Part shown: piece by piece, positions 26,821-35,287 of the stretch
How positions within the stretch are numbered: position 1 is the first letter of the stretch
Layout: each line of letters starts with the position of its first letter
Origin: Bacteroidales bacterium UBA5197
Lineage (GTDB): Bacteria > Bacteroidota > Bacteroidia > Bacteroidales > Lentimicrobiaceae
Length of the DNA: 56,548 nt
Assembly (NCBI GenBank): GCA_002412885.1
Contig: DHVX01000009.1
Location: forward strand, 1 to 56,548
Direction: 5' to 3'
Notes under the pieces: generated by a model
What the model saw: the letters and a program-made list of their open reading frames with translations, nothing else
What the model was told of the DNA's origin: nothing
Databases searched by the model: none
Position numbers and translations under genes: made by a program

Positions 26821-27663
26821 ATGAAATATATCGGAGCTCATGTCAGTGCTTCGGGCGGAGTTGAAAACGCCCCTGTTAATGCTGCTGCTATAGGCGCAAA
26901 AGCTTTTGCATTATTTACCAAAAATCAACGTCAGTGGGTCTCTTCCCCCCTTTCGGAAGAAAGTATTACGAAGTTTAAGTCCAATTGTGCATTACATGGC
27001 TACGAACCCTGGCAGATTCTCCCACATGACAGCTATCTGATTAATCTTGGACATCCCGGCAAGGAAGAACTGGCAAAATCGCGCGCTGCATTTCTCGATG
27101 AGTTGCAAAGGTGTGAGCAGCTTGGTCTTACCCGGTTGAATTTTCATCCCGGAAGCCACCTTAAACTTGTCACGCCTGAAGAAAGTCTGAAAATCATTGC
27201 CGAATCCATCAACATCACGCTGAGCAAAACCAAAGGAGTTACAGCAGTTATTGAAAATACCGCGGGGCAGGGAAGCAATCTTGGTCATACATTTGAGCAG
27301 ATCAGGTTCATTATTGATCTTGTTGAGGATAAAAGCCGCGTTGGTGTTTGTATTGACACCTGTCATACCTTTACTTCGGGCTACGATCTTATTACCCCTG
27401 AAGGTTATGAAGAAACATTCAGGCAATTTAATGACATCATTGGATTTAATTACCTCCGCGGCATTCACCTGAACGACAGCATGAAACCCCTTGGCAGCCA
27501 TGTTGACCGTCACGACAGCATTGGAAAAGGGTTTTTGGGAGCTGATGTTTTTAAAAGACTGATGAATGATGCCCGCTTCGACAACATGCCGATTATTCTG
27601 GAAACTCCAAACGAGGAAATCTGGCAGCAAGAGATAGAAATGCTTTATAAAATGATTGAATAA
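26821..27663 (+). CDS. nfo: Deoxyribonuclease IV (AP endonuclease)
   Basis: Nfo cleaves DNA 5' to abasic sites in base-excision repair and uses three zinc ions. The protein has 280 residues from ATG 26821; codons from TTG 26770 upstream lack homology. All metal-ligand motifs are visible: LNFHPGSH, VIENTAGQG, CIDTCHTFTSGYD, GIHLNDS, GSHVDRHDSIGKG and ILETPN. It starts with MKYIGAHVSASGG as usual. Its place next to the oxidative-stress cluster fits a role in repairing oxidised bases, although it has its own promoter. Confidence 0.97.
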   Translation: MKYIGAHVSASGGVENAPVNAAAIGAKAFALFTKNQRQWVSSPLSEESITKFKSNCALHGYEPWQILPHDSYLINLGHPGKEELAKSRAAFLDELQRCEQLGLTRLNFHPGSHLKLVTPEESLKIIAESINITLSKTKGVTAVIENTAGQGSNLGHTFEQIRFIIDLVEDKSRVGVCIDTCHTFTSGYDLITPEGYEETFRQFNDIIGFNYLRGIHLNDSMKPLGSHVDRHDSIGKGFLGADVFKRLMNDARFDNMPIILETPNEEIWQQEIEMLYKMIE

Positions 27664-27733
27664 GAAAAGTGACTTTCATTTGTAAACAGGATAACTTACT
27701 CAAATAAAGACAACTTTTTATATCCCCCTCTTC

Positions 27734-27900
27734 TCCCCCTTTCGAAAAAGGGGGACGATTACTTTCGTTTTTTATGACACATTCGTTTGCAGAAATTCCT
27801 GTTAACAGGCACTCTACCTTGTAACAGGCTCTTTCGGAAAAGGAGGACGACTGCTTTCGTTTTTTTTGACAAATTCGTTTGCCGAAAAGTCCTGTTAGTA
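27734..27900. repeat. Imperfect tandem duplication after nfo
   Basis: Unit 1 (about 27735-27806) and unit 2 (about 27829-27900) share CTTTCG-AAAAAGG-GGACGA, CTTTCGTTTTTT, GACA-ATTCGTTTGC-GAAA and TCCTGTTA, roughly 80 percent alike. Unit 1 starts with a strong hairpin, TCCCCCTTT/AAAGGGGGA (27734-27742 and 27747-27755), which could also stop transcription from nfo. No coding potential is seen. Confidence 0.7.
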
Positions 27901-28082
27901 AGTGCCATCCGCCTTTGGGAAATAGATAGAAAGGTATTACCTGAACGGTGAATTTATTTCGAAAGATTCGCTATATGGATTTTTACAATATATTTGTAAC
28001 ACTATCCGACAAAACCGGAATTTCCGGCTGATGTTTGAAGTGCCGAAACCCATATCATTTTTAAATATCTATACTTTATACC
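27901..28082. other. Intergenic spacer upstream of the T9SS cargo gene
   Basis: No open frame is present. An ATATATTTGTAAC word around 27989-28000 contains TATATTTG and could be the -7 box for the gene at 28083, although the leader would be about 85 nt. Confidence 0.3.
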
Positions 28083-29648
28083 ATGAAAAAACACTTGATC
28101 CATTTTTTCGCCTGCCTATGCCTTTTAGGTATTTCAATCGGAGCTTCAGCTCAGCATTCGGCGCTTAACAAAGTTTATTATGATATGGACTATGGAATTC
28201 ATACATATGGTGGAGCCACTTCTGCTGACGGAGGATTTATAATTACCGGTATAATTTACAACTCACAAGGCCATGTCATTAAAATCGACCCTTCCGGAAT
28301 TATAGAATGGGTCAAAGCTTTTGACAATATCACTTTTGAAGATGTAATCTGTGAACAGGATTCTTCCGTTGTTGCAGCCGGCTCTTATTATCAACCAGGA
28401 AATTCATCTTTATGTCTCGTAAAGTTGAGTAATCAAGGAGATACAATCTGGACCCGGAATATTTCTGTTCCCTACAATCCGGGGCACTTCCACCTTCAAA
28501 AATCAAGTGATGGAGGTTATCTGATCTCTGCTTCCACCGAAAATTACGGCAATCCAAGCCTTAGTGAAGCATTGCTGGTAAAAACATCGTCAGAAGGAAA
28601 TCTGATATGGGCCAGAACTTTCAATACAAGTACACACCTGGATTTTGTTTATTCCATTGCAGAACTACCTGACGGTAACCTTATGATGTGCGGAGAATCA
28701 AGGTCGTACAACCCATTCAAATCAAAACTGCTATTGATGGTTACTGATCAGAATGGAAATCTGATCACATCTAAAGTAATGGAAGATTCTACCATAACCA
28801 GATCCATTGCCATCGACATTGTAATTGTTGAAGATGGAGTTGTTCTTTATTCGTTGCTTAATGATGAAGTAAGTGCTATAAAAGTTGATTTTGATTTAAA
28901 TCCTGTATGGTCGAAAAGATACCTTCAATACCATTATAATATGTACACCAATAAATATGGCAATCTGATAAAAAGCATTGATGGAGGATTTTTGCTTGCT
29001 TCTCCTTCATTTGGCTTCAGTTCTTTTATTAAAATCAATAGTATGGGTGAGATGGTCTGGACTCAGATGGTATTTATGGATCTTGTTGAAGCTATGCATG
29101 CAGGTGAAGGTGGGTTTATGCTGTTAGGAAACGGGCCTGTTTATGGGGTAAAAACAGTTCCGGATTATATTCCTCAAATCGGAGCTTACCGGACTGACAG
29201 CACAGGTAACGGAGGAAGCTGTATTTATAACAATATGAATCACCATGAGAACTACACACCGGTTTTTTCTGATATTATAATGCAAGGTGCATCTGTTGGT
29301 GTGCAACAAAACAAAACATTCACAGTTAGTGATTTTACGCTCCTTAACAGCGACACCTGTGTAGCTTTTACAGGAAATGCCGAATCACAAAGCATTACAA
29401 AAGGAAAAATCAGAATTTATCCCAACCCTGCCAAAGATATATTTTCAATTGAAATTCCGGGTAACCTCAGCTATACATTCCGGCAACTTGAAATTTTCAG
29501 AACAGATGGAACCTTGGTTTATCACACAATAAACCCCGAATGCCTGACAAAAGGTGTTAGTCCGGGGCAGCTAAACAATGGACTTTACCTTGTCAGGCTG
29601 CATACTTCGGCAGGCACATTTACAGGAAAACTGATAATCAGTAAATAG
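28083..29648 (+). CDS. Secreted propeller-like protein with T9SS type-A sorting domain
   Basis: This protein of 521 residues has a signal peptide (MKKHLIHFFACLCLLGISIGASAQ). The body (~30-420) consists of repeated units with SADGGFIITG, SSDGGYLISAS, LPDGNLMMCGES and SIDGGFLLASP, each ~50 residues, consistent with a beta-propeller of the DUF/PQQ-like 'T9SS cargo' kind. The C-terminal ~75 residues are a T9SS sorting domain (KIRIYPNPAKDIFSIEIPG, LNNGLYLVRL, FTGKLIISK). It is destined for the cell surface or medium. No catalytic motif is evident. The gene is monocistronic. Confidence 0.85.
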   Translation: MKKHLIHFFACLCLLGISIGASAQHSALNKVYYDMDYGIHTYGGATSADGGFIITGIIYNSQGHVIKIDPSGIIEWVKAFDNITFEDVICEQDSSVVAAGSYYQPGNSSLCLVKLSNQGDTIWTRNISVPYNPGHFHLQKSSDGGYLISASTENYGNPSLSEALLVKTSSEGNLIWARTFNTSTHLDFVYSIAELPDGNLMMCGESRSYNPFKSKLLLMVTDQNGNLITSKVMEDSTITRSIAIDIVIVEDGVVLYSLLNDEVSAIKVDFDLNPVWSKRYLQYHYNMYTNKYGNLIKSIDGGFLLASPSFGFSSFIKINSMGEMVWTQMVFMDLVEAMHAGEGGFMLLGNGPVYGVKTVPDYIPQIGAYRTDSTGNGGSCIYNNMNHHENYTPVFSDIIMQGASVGVQQNKTFTVSDFTLLNSDTCVAFTGNAESQSITKGKIRIYPNPAKDIFSIEIPGNLSYTFRQLEIFRTDGTLVYHTINPECLTKGVSPGQLNNGLYLVRLHTSAGTFTGKLIISK

Positions 29649-29976
29649 AATTTACGGTTTTCACTCCGGACAAACATTTGTAAATCTGCATTATTCTTGC
29701 GACAAATCTGTAAACCAATAACATAGCAGGTCTCAGGAAATTATTCGTGCTGGCGTGGTTGAAAGAATAAATTTGTATATTGGCTGACAAATAGATTCGA
29801 AACGAAACCCTCAACTACGGAATTGCTCAGGCATGTGATCCTGATTTTTGCGGGAAGTATTTCAAATTGTTAACCCGATTTACATATATTGGGTTTTATT
29901 TAATAACTTTGAACTAAACTCATGTTTGCGGGTTATTTCAAAATACATTGTTCTTAAATACTGGGAGAATATAGAA
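29649..29976. other. Intergenic spacer between T9SS cargo and response regulator
   Basis: No gene is supported. The frame of the regulator stays open upstream to 29848, but those residues are not domain-like. A word GTGCTGGCGTGG near 29748 also occurs in the island repeats at about 33610 and 35211. Confidence 0.3.
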
Positions 29977-30387
29977 ATGGAAGATATTAAACACAATGAT
30001 GGCTTTATCATTCCTAACGGCATCAAAATTCTGGTTGCCGAGGATGAAGACTCAAATTTCAGATATATTGAAAAATTACTGAGTAAAGCCGGATTTGAAA
30101 TTCTTCGGGCCAACAATGGATATGAAGCAGTTGAATACGCCCGCATATACGATGATATTGACTTGATTCTGATGGATATAAAGATGCCTGTAAAAAACGG
30201 CGTTGAAGCTACCCGTGAAATTAAACTTTTCAAACCCCGTATTCCTATCATAGCAACCACTGCATTTGCCATTCCGGGAGATCGCGATGTATTTCTGAAA
30301 GCGGGTTGCGATGATTATATCCCAAAACCTATCAAATCATCTGCATTGATTGATTTAGTAGAGAAATACGTAAAGAAACCTGATTAG
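29977..30387 (+). CDS. Single-domain response regulator (CheY-like)
   Basis: From ATG 29977 the protein has 136 residues and consists of one receiver domain. The acidic pocket is E22/D23/E24 (VAEDEDSN), the phospho-acceptor is D67 in LILMDIKMP, then T94/T95 and K117 in YIPKPI. No output domain follows. It must act by protein contact or as a phosphate shuttle or sink. It converges with the PAS histidine kinase, and the two stop codons overlap, so they are likely partners. A receiver of this DNNxxN type (DSNFRY) is close to those attached to hybrid kinases. Confidence 0.92.
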   Translation: MEDIKHNDGFIIPNGIKILVAEDEDSNFRYIEKLLSKAGFEILRANNGYEAVEYARIYDDIDLILMDIKMPVKNGVEATREIKLFKPRIPIIATTAFAIPGDRDVFLKAGCDDYIPKPIKSSALIDLVEKYVKKPD

Positions 30388-31550
30388 CTTTCCCTGAGGG
30401 AATGAGGAATATTTATAAAAAAGGTAGTTCCCTCATCCGATTCTGATTTAAAAGATACACTTCCTTTAAGATATCGGGTTGTGAGTAGTTTTATTGAATA
30501 TGTGCCTATACCCCTGTTAGTTCCCTTGGTAGAGAACGATCGCTGAAAGATCTGACTTTGTGCATGTTCCGGAATCACGCCAGGGTTATTAATCCAAAAT
30601 ATTACATGCCTGTTTACTATTTTAGTTCCCATTCGTATAACTGCTCCTTCCTCACTGGCTTCAAGCGCATTTTTTACTGTATTAATCAATACCCGTTTTA
30701 GTATCAATGGATCGGATTCGAATTGTGACATATGAGAAAACGGGTCGATAAAAATTTTTTTCTCATTGGCAACTTCATGATAACTAAGGTAAGCGGATAC
30801 ATCCTGCAATATCTGAAGAGAGTTGCAACGAACAACATTCAGTTCCAGGTCACTGTTTTCGGCTGAAATCAGTACCTGTTGAGCTACAATCTCATCAACC
30901 AGCTCGCACCCGGTTTTCTTGGCAAAGTTGATGATGGCTTTGGTTTCCTCTTCGCTTTTCTGATCTTCAATAACGGATAAGATGCCATTAAGCCCCGCAG
31001 CGGTATTCAGGATATCATGAAAAAACAACTTCTCAAGAACCTGCCTCCTTTTTTTGTCGCTTATATCTTTTATCGATAAGATGATAAAAACCTGATTTCC
31101 AACCGGAATCGGGCTTGCTTTAACTTCAACATCAAAAGACTGACCTTCATTTATTTCGGTTGAAGTTATGCGACACTCATGAACAGAGGATTTTCCGGTT
31201 TTCTGAGTTTCAAGAATTGAATTTACCACGCCACAGTACCTGCAGGCAATGGTTGTGCCGCACTCCTCCCCCACATCTTTCAGATTCACACAGTTCAGGA
31301 GTTCCCCGGTCCGAAAACCAATTACAGAATCAATAGCAGTTTCACCAATTAAACCAAGCAAAGATTTGTTCGCATAAACTACCTGACGTTGCGGATTTAC
31401 AACAATGGCTACATCGGGCATAGCCTCAGTAAACATTTGAAAATATAAATCTGACGAAAGCTGCTGAAATTCAACATTTACAATTTCTTCAGAAGCTTTT
31501 TCAGCAGGCGCATGAAAAGTATCCGGCAATTTGAGAGTTTCGTCTTTCAT
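30384..31550 (-). CDS. PAS-domain histidine kinase with a cysteine cluster
   Basis: This soluble kinase of 388 residues starts at ATG 31550; a TTG at 31574 would add eight residues. The PAS domain (~40-165) contains four cysteines, C87, C97, C103 and C106, arranged C-x9-C-x5-C-x2-C (ECGTTIACRYCG). This motif recurs in PAS sensor kinases of anaerobes and could bind a metal or Fe-S cluster or serve as a thiol redox switch. The dimerisation domain has phospho-acceptor H178 in FFHDILN. The HATPase part has KNALEA and NNPG, with a shortened G2 region, GIGTYSIKLL. There is no membrane segment, so the signal is cytoplasmic. The partner is probably the convergent receiver protein. Confidence 0.88.
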   Translation of the reverse strand: MKDETLKLPDTFHAPAEKASEEIVNVEFQQLSSDLYFQMFTEAMPDVAIVVNPQRQVVYANKSLLGLIGETAIDSVIGFRTGELLNCVNLKDVGEECGTTIACRYCGVVNSILETQKTGKSSVHECRITSTEINEGQSFDVEVKASPIPVGNQVFIILSIKDISDKKRRQVLEKLFFHDILNTAAGLNGILSVIEDQKSEEETKAIINFAKKTGCELVDEIVAQQVLISAENSDLELNVVRCNSLQILQDVSAYLSYHEVANEKKIFIDPFSHMSQFESDPLILKRVLINTVKNALEASEEGAVIRMGTKIVNRHVIFWINNPGVIPEHAQSQIFQRSFSTKGTNRGIGTYSIKLLTTRYLKGSVSFKSESDEGTTFFINIPHSLRES

Positions 31551-31887
31551 AGGTAGTCTAAGGTGCAATTGCAAAAATAGTTATTATGTGCAACGTCAGA
31601 CAAGGCATAATTAATAAACCTCAAAAACATCAATAAGTTTGATGGCAATTCAAACGGACTATATTTTTATCTTTACCCCTGAATTAAAGGCTTATCTTAC
31701 TTTAAGTATCAGACTGTTATTGTCAAACACCTGCCAATATTGAATTTCAGGGTTTGCTGATAACAAAAAATAATTTCATATCCTTGTCGGGATATTTGAT
31801 TTTTCCGAAAATTCTGATGATTCTTTTTAGAATGATTTTTGATACCGTCAACTTATATCAACTAATTCTCTTAACACCCGGGAATAA
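31551..31887. other. Divergent intergenic region at the left edge of the accessory island
   Basis: This AT-rich spacer holds TATATTTTTATCTTTAC around 31660-31676, which contains -7-like words, but no gene or repeat is evident. It separates the kinase from the SUKH-like gene. Confidence 0.3.
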
Positions 31888-32319
31888 ATGAACTCACCAT
31901 TAACAATGCTGATCGGATCATTAAAGGAAAATGAGTATGCCGAAGTTTACTCTCCATGCGATCAGCTTATTATTGAGAACTCCGCTGAATTGCTGATAAA
32001 GAAAGGACACGCCTGGACAGCTGAACTTTCTGAACTTTTTCAGATCTGCAACGGCTTTTACTTCAACGGGGTGTATTTATTTTCTCTTCACTCTGAGGAA
32101 GTTCAGGAATATCTGGATTTATTCGTTCAGAATGCGCAATGGAATATAGCAGAGCGATTGCCGGAATGTGTACTTTTCGGACGAAGCGATGAAGAGGTAT
32201 ATGTTTACAACGGTGCAGAAAAAAAATATCAGATTCTTGACTTTACCGCATGGGATGAATACTATGCATTTTCTTCAGTGCTGGAATTGCTGGAATTTGT
32301 AATCCGCGAAAGATTGTAA
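31888..32319 (+). CDS. SMI1/KNR4 (SUKH)-like protein
   Basis: This small acidic protein of 143 residues has a helix-rich layout and the words WTAELSELFQICNGFYFNGVYLFSL and WDEYYAFSSVLELLEFVI. They resemble YrhA-like members of the SUKH superfamily, where a central G-F-x-F-N-G-x-x-L/Y stretch is typical. Many SUKH proteins are immunity proteins against nuclease or deaminase toxins, while others are housekeeping scaffolds. No toxin gene is adjacent, so the immunity role is only a possibility, for example an orphan immunity gene. It is the first gene of the small-gene island. Confidence 0.6.
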   Translation: MNSPLTMLIGSLKENEYAEVYSPCDQLIIENSAELLIKKGHAWTAELSELFQICNGFYFNGVYLFSLHSEEVQEYLDLFVQNAQWNIAERLPECVLFGRSDEEVYVYNGAEKKYQILDFTAWDEYYAFSSVLELLEFVIRERL

Positions 32320-32388
32320 TCCGTAAAATATTCTAAAATCAATAAAGCTTTGCTTGAAATAAAGGGATGACGGTTGGATTGGGTGTAT

Positions 32389-32419
32389 AAAAAGCTGGTA
32401 TATTTGGAACGATAAACTG
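32389..32419 (+). promoter_or_regulatory. Island promoter-like module, copy 1
   Basis: AAAAAGCTGGTATATTTG (32389-32406) ends in a perfect -7 box and is followed by GAACGATAAACTG. It precedes the lipoprotein gene at 32446 by 40 bp. The 18-mer recurs at 34081 and 36313 with only two variable positions. Confidence 0.6.
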
Positions 32420-32445
32420 CATAGTTGGTCAAGAAAAGATGGAAA

Positions 32446-32955
32446 ATGTTAAAAACAAAATATTTAAACGGACTATTGATGATGCTTGCCATCAGTGGCT
32501 TGGCATGTTCTAAAATGTATAAACCAGACCTTAACAGAATTGAAGAACAGACAAAAAAGTTGTATAATAAATCAGAGGTAGCCTATCGTAACAATTACAA
32601 AGAACTTATAAACAGTGATAAAAGCAAAAACAACACCTTTTTAGCCGAAGAAGCTATTTACGCGAAAGTGTACAAAAATAGTTTTCTATATTCGATAAAA
32701 AAGCTTGACATGGATGCAACAAAAAGGATTCTTGAAATACTCAATGATACAAGTTCTTACGAATGGGGAGAGTTTGGAACTCCAGAATATGATAAAGTAA
32801 TAATCTACTATGGAAAAACAGCTGACCCAATAGGATACACATTGGTAGATCCATGTGGAGAAGTTGAAAATTATCCTTATAGGTCTTTGATGAAATGGGG
32901 AATGATGACAAATAAAGGATTTAGTAGGCTTTCAAACGAATTATACCAATATTAA
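32446..32955 (+). CDS. Putative lipoprotein, function unknown
   Basis: This protein of 169 residues starts at ATG 32446; the frame is open to a TTG at 32425. The lipoprotein signal is MLKTKYLNGLLMMLAISGLAC. The mature part is Lys/Asn-rich and helical at first (DLNRIEEQTKKLYNK), then alpha/beta with a late aromatic stretch (YSIKKLDMDATKRILEIL, VIIYYGKTADPIGYTLVDPCG). I do not recognise a domain. It belongs to the series of short genes between 31.9 and 36.2 kb, each with its own promoter-like module, which suggests independent acquisition. Confidence 0.65.
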   Translation: MLKTKYLNGLLMMLAISGLACSKMYKPDLNRIEEQTKKLYNKSEVAYRNNYKELINSDKSKNNTFLAEEAIYAKVYKNSFLYSIKKLDMDATKRILEILNDTSSYEWGEFGTPEYDKVIIYYGKTADPIGYTLVDPCGEVENYPYRSLMKWGMMTNKGFSRLSNELYQY

Positions 32956-32992
32956 ATAGTTGGACAACAAACAAGGGTGTGTTCAAATACGC

Positions 32993-33013
32993 TTATATTT
33001 GAAACGAAAAGCT
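32993..33013 (+). promoter_or_regulatory. Island promoter-like module, copy 2 (degenerate)
   Basis: TATATTTG (32994-33001) is followed by AAACGAAAAGCTGA, which matches the downstream part of copy 1. The upstream AAAAAGYTG part is not preserved. It precedes the lipoprotein start at 33044 by 42 bp. Confidence 0.45.
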
Positions 33014-33043
33014 GAAATTCTAATGCAGACAGATAGAGTTGAA

Positions 33044-33553
33044 ATGATTAAGAGCATAATATACTTAATATTCATGTCAATCATAATTGGATTGACAGGT
33101 TGTTCACAGGTGGCAATAAACCACAATCCCAACGAACAAACCGAAAATGCAGTCCTGTTTCTTGGAGAATGGGAATCTGTTACACGAATAATACCTTACA
33201 GTGCCAAATTGACCATAAATACCGATAATACATTTGATTTCAAATATGGTGCATGCATGGCACGGGGATTTTCCAGTGGTCAATGGACTCTTACAGATAA
33301 TATTCTGACACTTAATAGTTTCCCCGCTGATACTTGCTTGTTTTTAAGGGCATTTGGAGATGATTGCATTTTAGTCAGCCAATTAAAAGATTTCAGACCA
33401 AAAACTACTCATGAAGATTGCACCCCTGAGAATCCGGATGAATATATTCTTTTTAAGGAAGTGAAACTTCAATTAATCGGAGACACATTAAAGCATATAT
33501 TTACCGGCGAAAAAATATGCCCTGAGGCTAAGAATGACTTTTTCAGACCATAG
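33044..33553 (+). CDS. Putative lipocalin-like lipoprotein
   Basis: This protein has 169 residues from ATG 33044; ATG 33023 and an open frame to 32960 are alternatives that only lengthen the n-region. The lipoprotein signal is MIKSIIYLIFMSIIIGLTGC. The mature domain reads FLGEWESVTRIIPYSAKLTINTD, then GQWTLTDNILTLNS. This pattern (GxW near the start of a beta-barrel, strand pairs with NTDNTF and W-x-L) is common to lipocalin-like Bacteroidota lipoproteins. The function is unknown. It ends at DFFRP, 33 bp ahead of the repeated spacer element. Confidence 0.65.
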   Translation: MIKSIIYLIFMSIIIGLTGCSQVAINHNPNEQTENAVLFLGEWESVTRIIPYSAKLTINTDNTFDFKYGACMARGFSSGQWTLTDNILTLNSFPADTCLFLRAFGDDCILVSQLKDFRPKTTHEDCTPENPDEYILFKEVKLQLIGDTLKHIFTGEKICPEAKNDFFRP

Positions 33554-33583
33554 AAGAAATTCGACTGCTAAAACTTTAAGGAA

Positions 33584-33645
33584 ACATTGTACATTTATTG
33601 AAAATTGTGCTGGCGTGGAAAGAGAGGTTTTCAAAATTGCACGCA
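33584..33645 (+). repeat. Island spacer repeat, copy 1
   Basis: ACATTGTACATTTATTGAAA, followed by ATTGTGCTGGCGTGG, AAGAGAGGTTTTCAAAATTGC, is repeated at 35187-35246 with over 90 percent identity. Both copies lie between genes of the small-gene island. Confidence 0.85.
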
Positions 33646-33775
33646 TTGTGACTTTCATTAGGATGGGTTTCGCTATTGACAGTTTTGGGCAGGGAGAAAC
33701 GAAAAGCCATTCATGGCGGTATGATTGGTTCTGTTGTAGTTTATGCGAGACCGAAAGAAGATAAAAATAAAAATT

Positions 33776-34030
33776 ATGAATAAATGGACGAAAATTTTAA
33801 CATTAGCTGTCTTATTCATCATAGGACTAAGCTTAATTTATTTGTTTTTTTTCTTTCAAAATTCCCATGAAGTCTGGAATTACATAAAAAAAGTAAACAG
33901 CAGCAACACTACAGCAGGACTTAGATTAACTGTGATTTACGGGATAGCAAAATTGGCGTCAATAATTACCGGTCTTGTAATCTCAATAACAGCAACCTAC
34001 AAAATTGCTCAAGAATTTAAAACAAACTAA
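33776..34030 (+). CDS. Small two-helix membrane protein
   Basis: This protein of 84 residues starts at ATG 33776; an upstream ATG at 33743 would only add a basic leader. There are two predicted membrane segments, residues ~7-27 (ILTLAVLFIIGLSLIYLFFFF) and ~50-75 (LTVIYGIAKLASIITGLVIS), and a short polar loop rich in Ser/Asn/Thr. No family is recognised. Its neighbours are unrelated small genes. It could be a cassette-borne membrane protein, a holin-like protein or an immunity protein, but nothing in the sequence decides this. Confidence 0.55.
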   Translation: MNKWTKILTLAVLFIIGLSLIYLFFFFQNSHEVWNYIKKVNSSNTTAGLRLTVIYGIAKLASIITGLVISITATYKIAQEFKTN

Positions 34031-34080
34031 ACGCCCGATAACAGGCGGATTAAAAAGCCCAATGAATAGCCTGAACATTT

Positions 34081-34098
34081 AAAAAGTTGTTATATTTG
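34081..34098 (+). promoter_or_regulatory. Island promoter-like module, copy 3
   Basis: AAAAAGTTGTTATATTTG matches copies 1 and 4 at 16 of 18 positions and ends in a perfect -7 box. It precedes the lipoprotein gene at 34167 by 68 bp. Confidence 0.6.
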
Positions 34099-34166
34099 AT
34101 GCATGCCAAATTCAGAAATATGCGTTTTGTTAAGTGTGTTTAATCGTCACCACATATTTTAGAAAA

Positions 34167-35135
34167 ATGAAAAATCTGATTACAGTATTGTTAGTATCAC
34201 TAATTCTGGCAAGTTGTACGGAGAAATCAAAGACAGGTATTGAAGGCGTCTGGTTAGGCTATGAAAAAACATTTGTCCTAAACAATGTTACGCTGGTTGA
34301 GGATTTTCATTTGATACTATCTATTGGAAAAGATTCGATTCAGGGGTTGAATTTTAAATATATTACCAACGGACACCGGGACTCAATATCTAGTTCAGCT
34401 TACATGTTGTCTGACAATAACTTAATTGTGACACGTAACGCAGAATCTGACACATTTGGGATAGATCTCTTAAATGCAACCACACTAATATTATCTACAA
34501 AAGATAATAAGTTCAAATACACCAAACTTAAAAAAGCACCAACCAATGAATGGGACTTTGACTTTGTTGGAAAGGCTTTTACAATCTCAGACTCTTCTCT
34601 GGTTATAGACACTGTTGAGTTCCTTGATAATACTACAATACTTACATATAATTCCGAGTTAGAGAGACCAACGCACGTCTTCGAGTGGCGAATCAGAGAA
34701 TCTTCAGGATACAAGTTTTTAATCATTGATAGTCCTGAAATTCCTGTTTTCCTGTTAGCAAAGGATGTAGGAAATAATTTCGTATTAAAACACGAACCAA
34801 ACGACAAACCAAATTACCATTTAAAAAACATAGAATTTGAGACAAGATTGAAACGTGATGAATTAATTGGTGAATGGGAAGGTAAAAGCAACACGCCTGT
34901 TAATAATCTGCGCTTTATCTTTGATTCAGACTCCCTGCAAATGAATGATATCACAGCAGGCAAATTAATAAAGTCTGATTATTCATTAAACCTAACGGGC
35001 GAAAAAATCTTGTTTTACAATTACATGATAAAAGTTTTATTGATTTACAGAATCAACAATATTAACAAAGAGTCTATTTCTTTAACAAGGATATCTGGCT
35101 TAAAAGACTCATTTATTCTGACAAAGAAAAAATAA
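34167..35135 (+). CDS. Putative lipoprotein with repeated lipocalin-like modules
   Basis: This protein of 322 residues starts at ATG 34167, giving the lipoprotein signal MKNLITVLLVSLILASC. The mature part seems to contain two or three beta-barrel-like units, each opening with a G-x-W word: GIEGVWLGYEKTF, PTNEWDFDFVGKAFTI and LIGEWEGKSNTPVNN. This internal repetition suggests duplication of a lipocalin-like fold, similar in style to the gene at 33044. The function is unknown. It sits in the accessory island and is followed by the second copy of the spacer repeat. Confidence 0.65.
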   Translation: MKNLITVLLVSLILASCTEKSKTGIEGVWLGYEKTFVLNNVTLVEDFHLILSIGKDSIQGLNFKYITNGHRDSISSSAYMLSDNNLIVTRNAESDTFGIDLLNATTLILSTKDNKFKYTKLKKAPTNEWDFDFVGKAFTISDSSLVIDTVEFLDNTTILTYNSELERPTHVFEWRIRESSGYKFLIIDSPEIPVFLLAKDVGNNFVLKHEPNDKPNYHLKNIEFETRLKRDELIGEWEGKSNTPVNNLRFIFDSDSLQMNDITAGKLIKSDYSLNLTGEKILFYNYMIKVLLIYRINNINKESISLTRISGLKDSFILTKKK

Positions 35136-35153
35136 CAACTTCAGGTAAATAAA

Positions 35154-35273
35154 GGCTAACACTCCCGCACGCATGGTTGCTAGGAAAAACATTGTACATT
35201 TATTGAAAATTGTGCTGGCGTGGAAGAGATGTTTTCAAAAGTGCCTGCCAGCGTTTAGCCGCGGCCGTTGGAC
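35154..35273 (+). repeat. Spacer repeat copy 2 within an attC-like interval
   Basis: The 35187-35246 stretch repeats the 33584 element. It is flanked by GGCTAAC (35154-35160) and GTTTAGCC (35253-35260), which can pair. GTTGGAC (35267-35273), which fits the integron core GTTRRRY, follows, and the next ATG starts 14 bp later. This arrangement is reminiscent of an integron attC site, but the left core does not fit RYYYAAC well. Confidence 0.4.
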
Positions 35274-35287
35274 ATAATTTTTATCAG

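Noticed and set aside
32953..32966. attC core GTTGGAC at 32959
   Set aside because: It directly abuts the stop codon of the preceding gene, leaving no room for the rest of an attC site.
33534..33764. Plus-strand frame between two island genes
   Set aside because: It reads through the repeated spacer element and has no plausible protein features.
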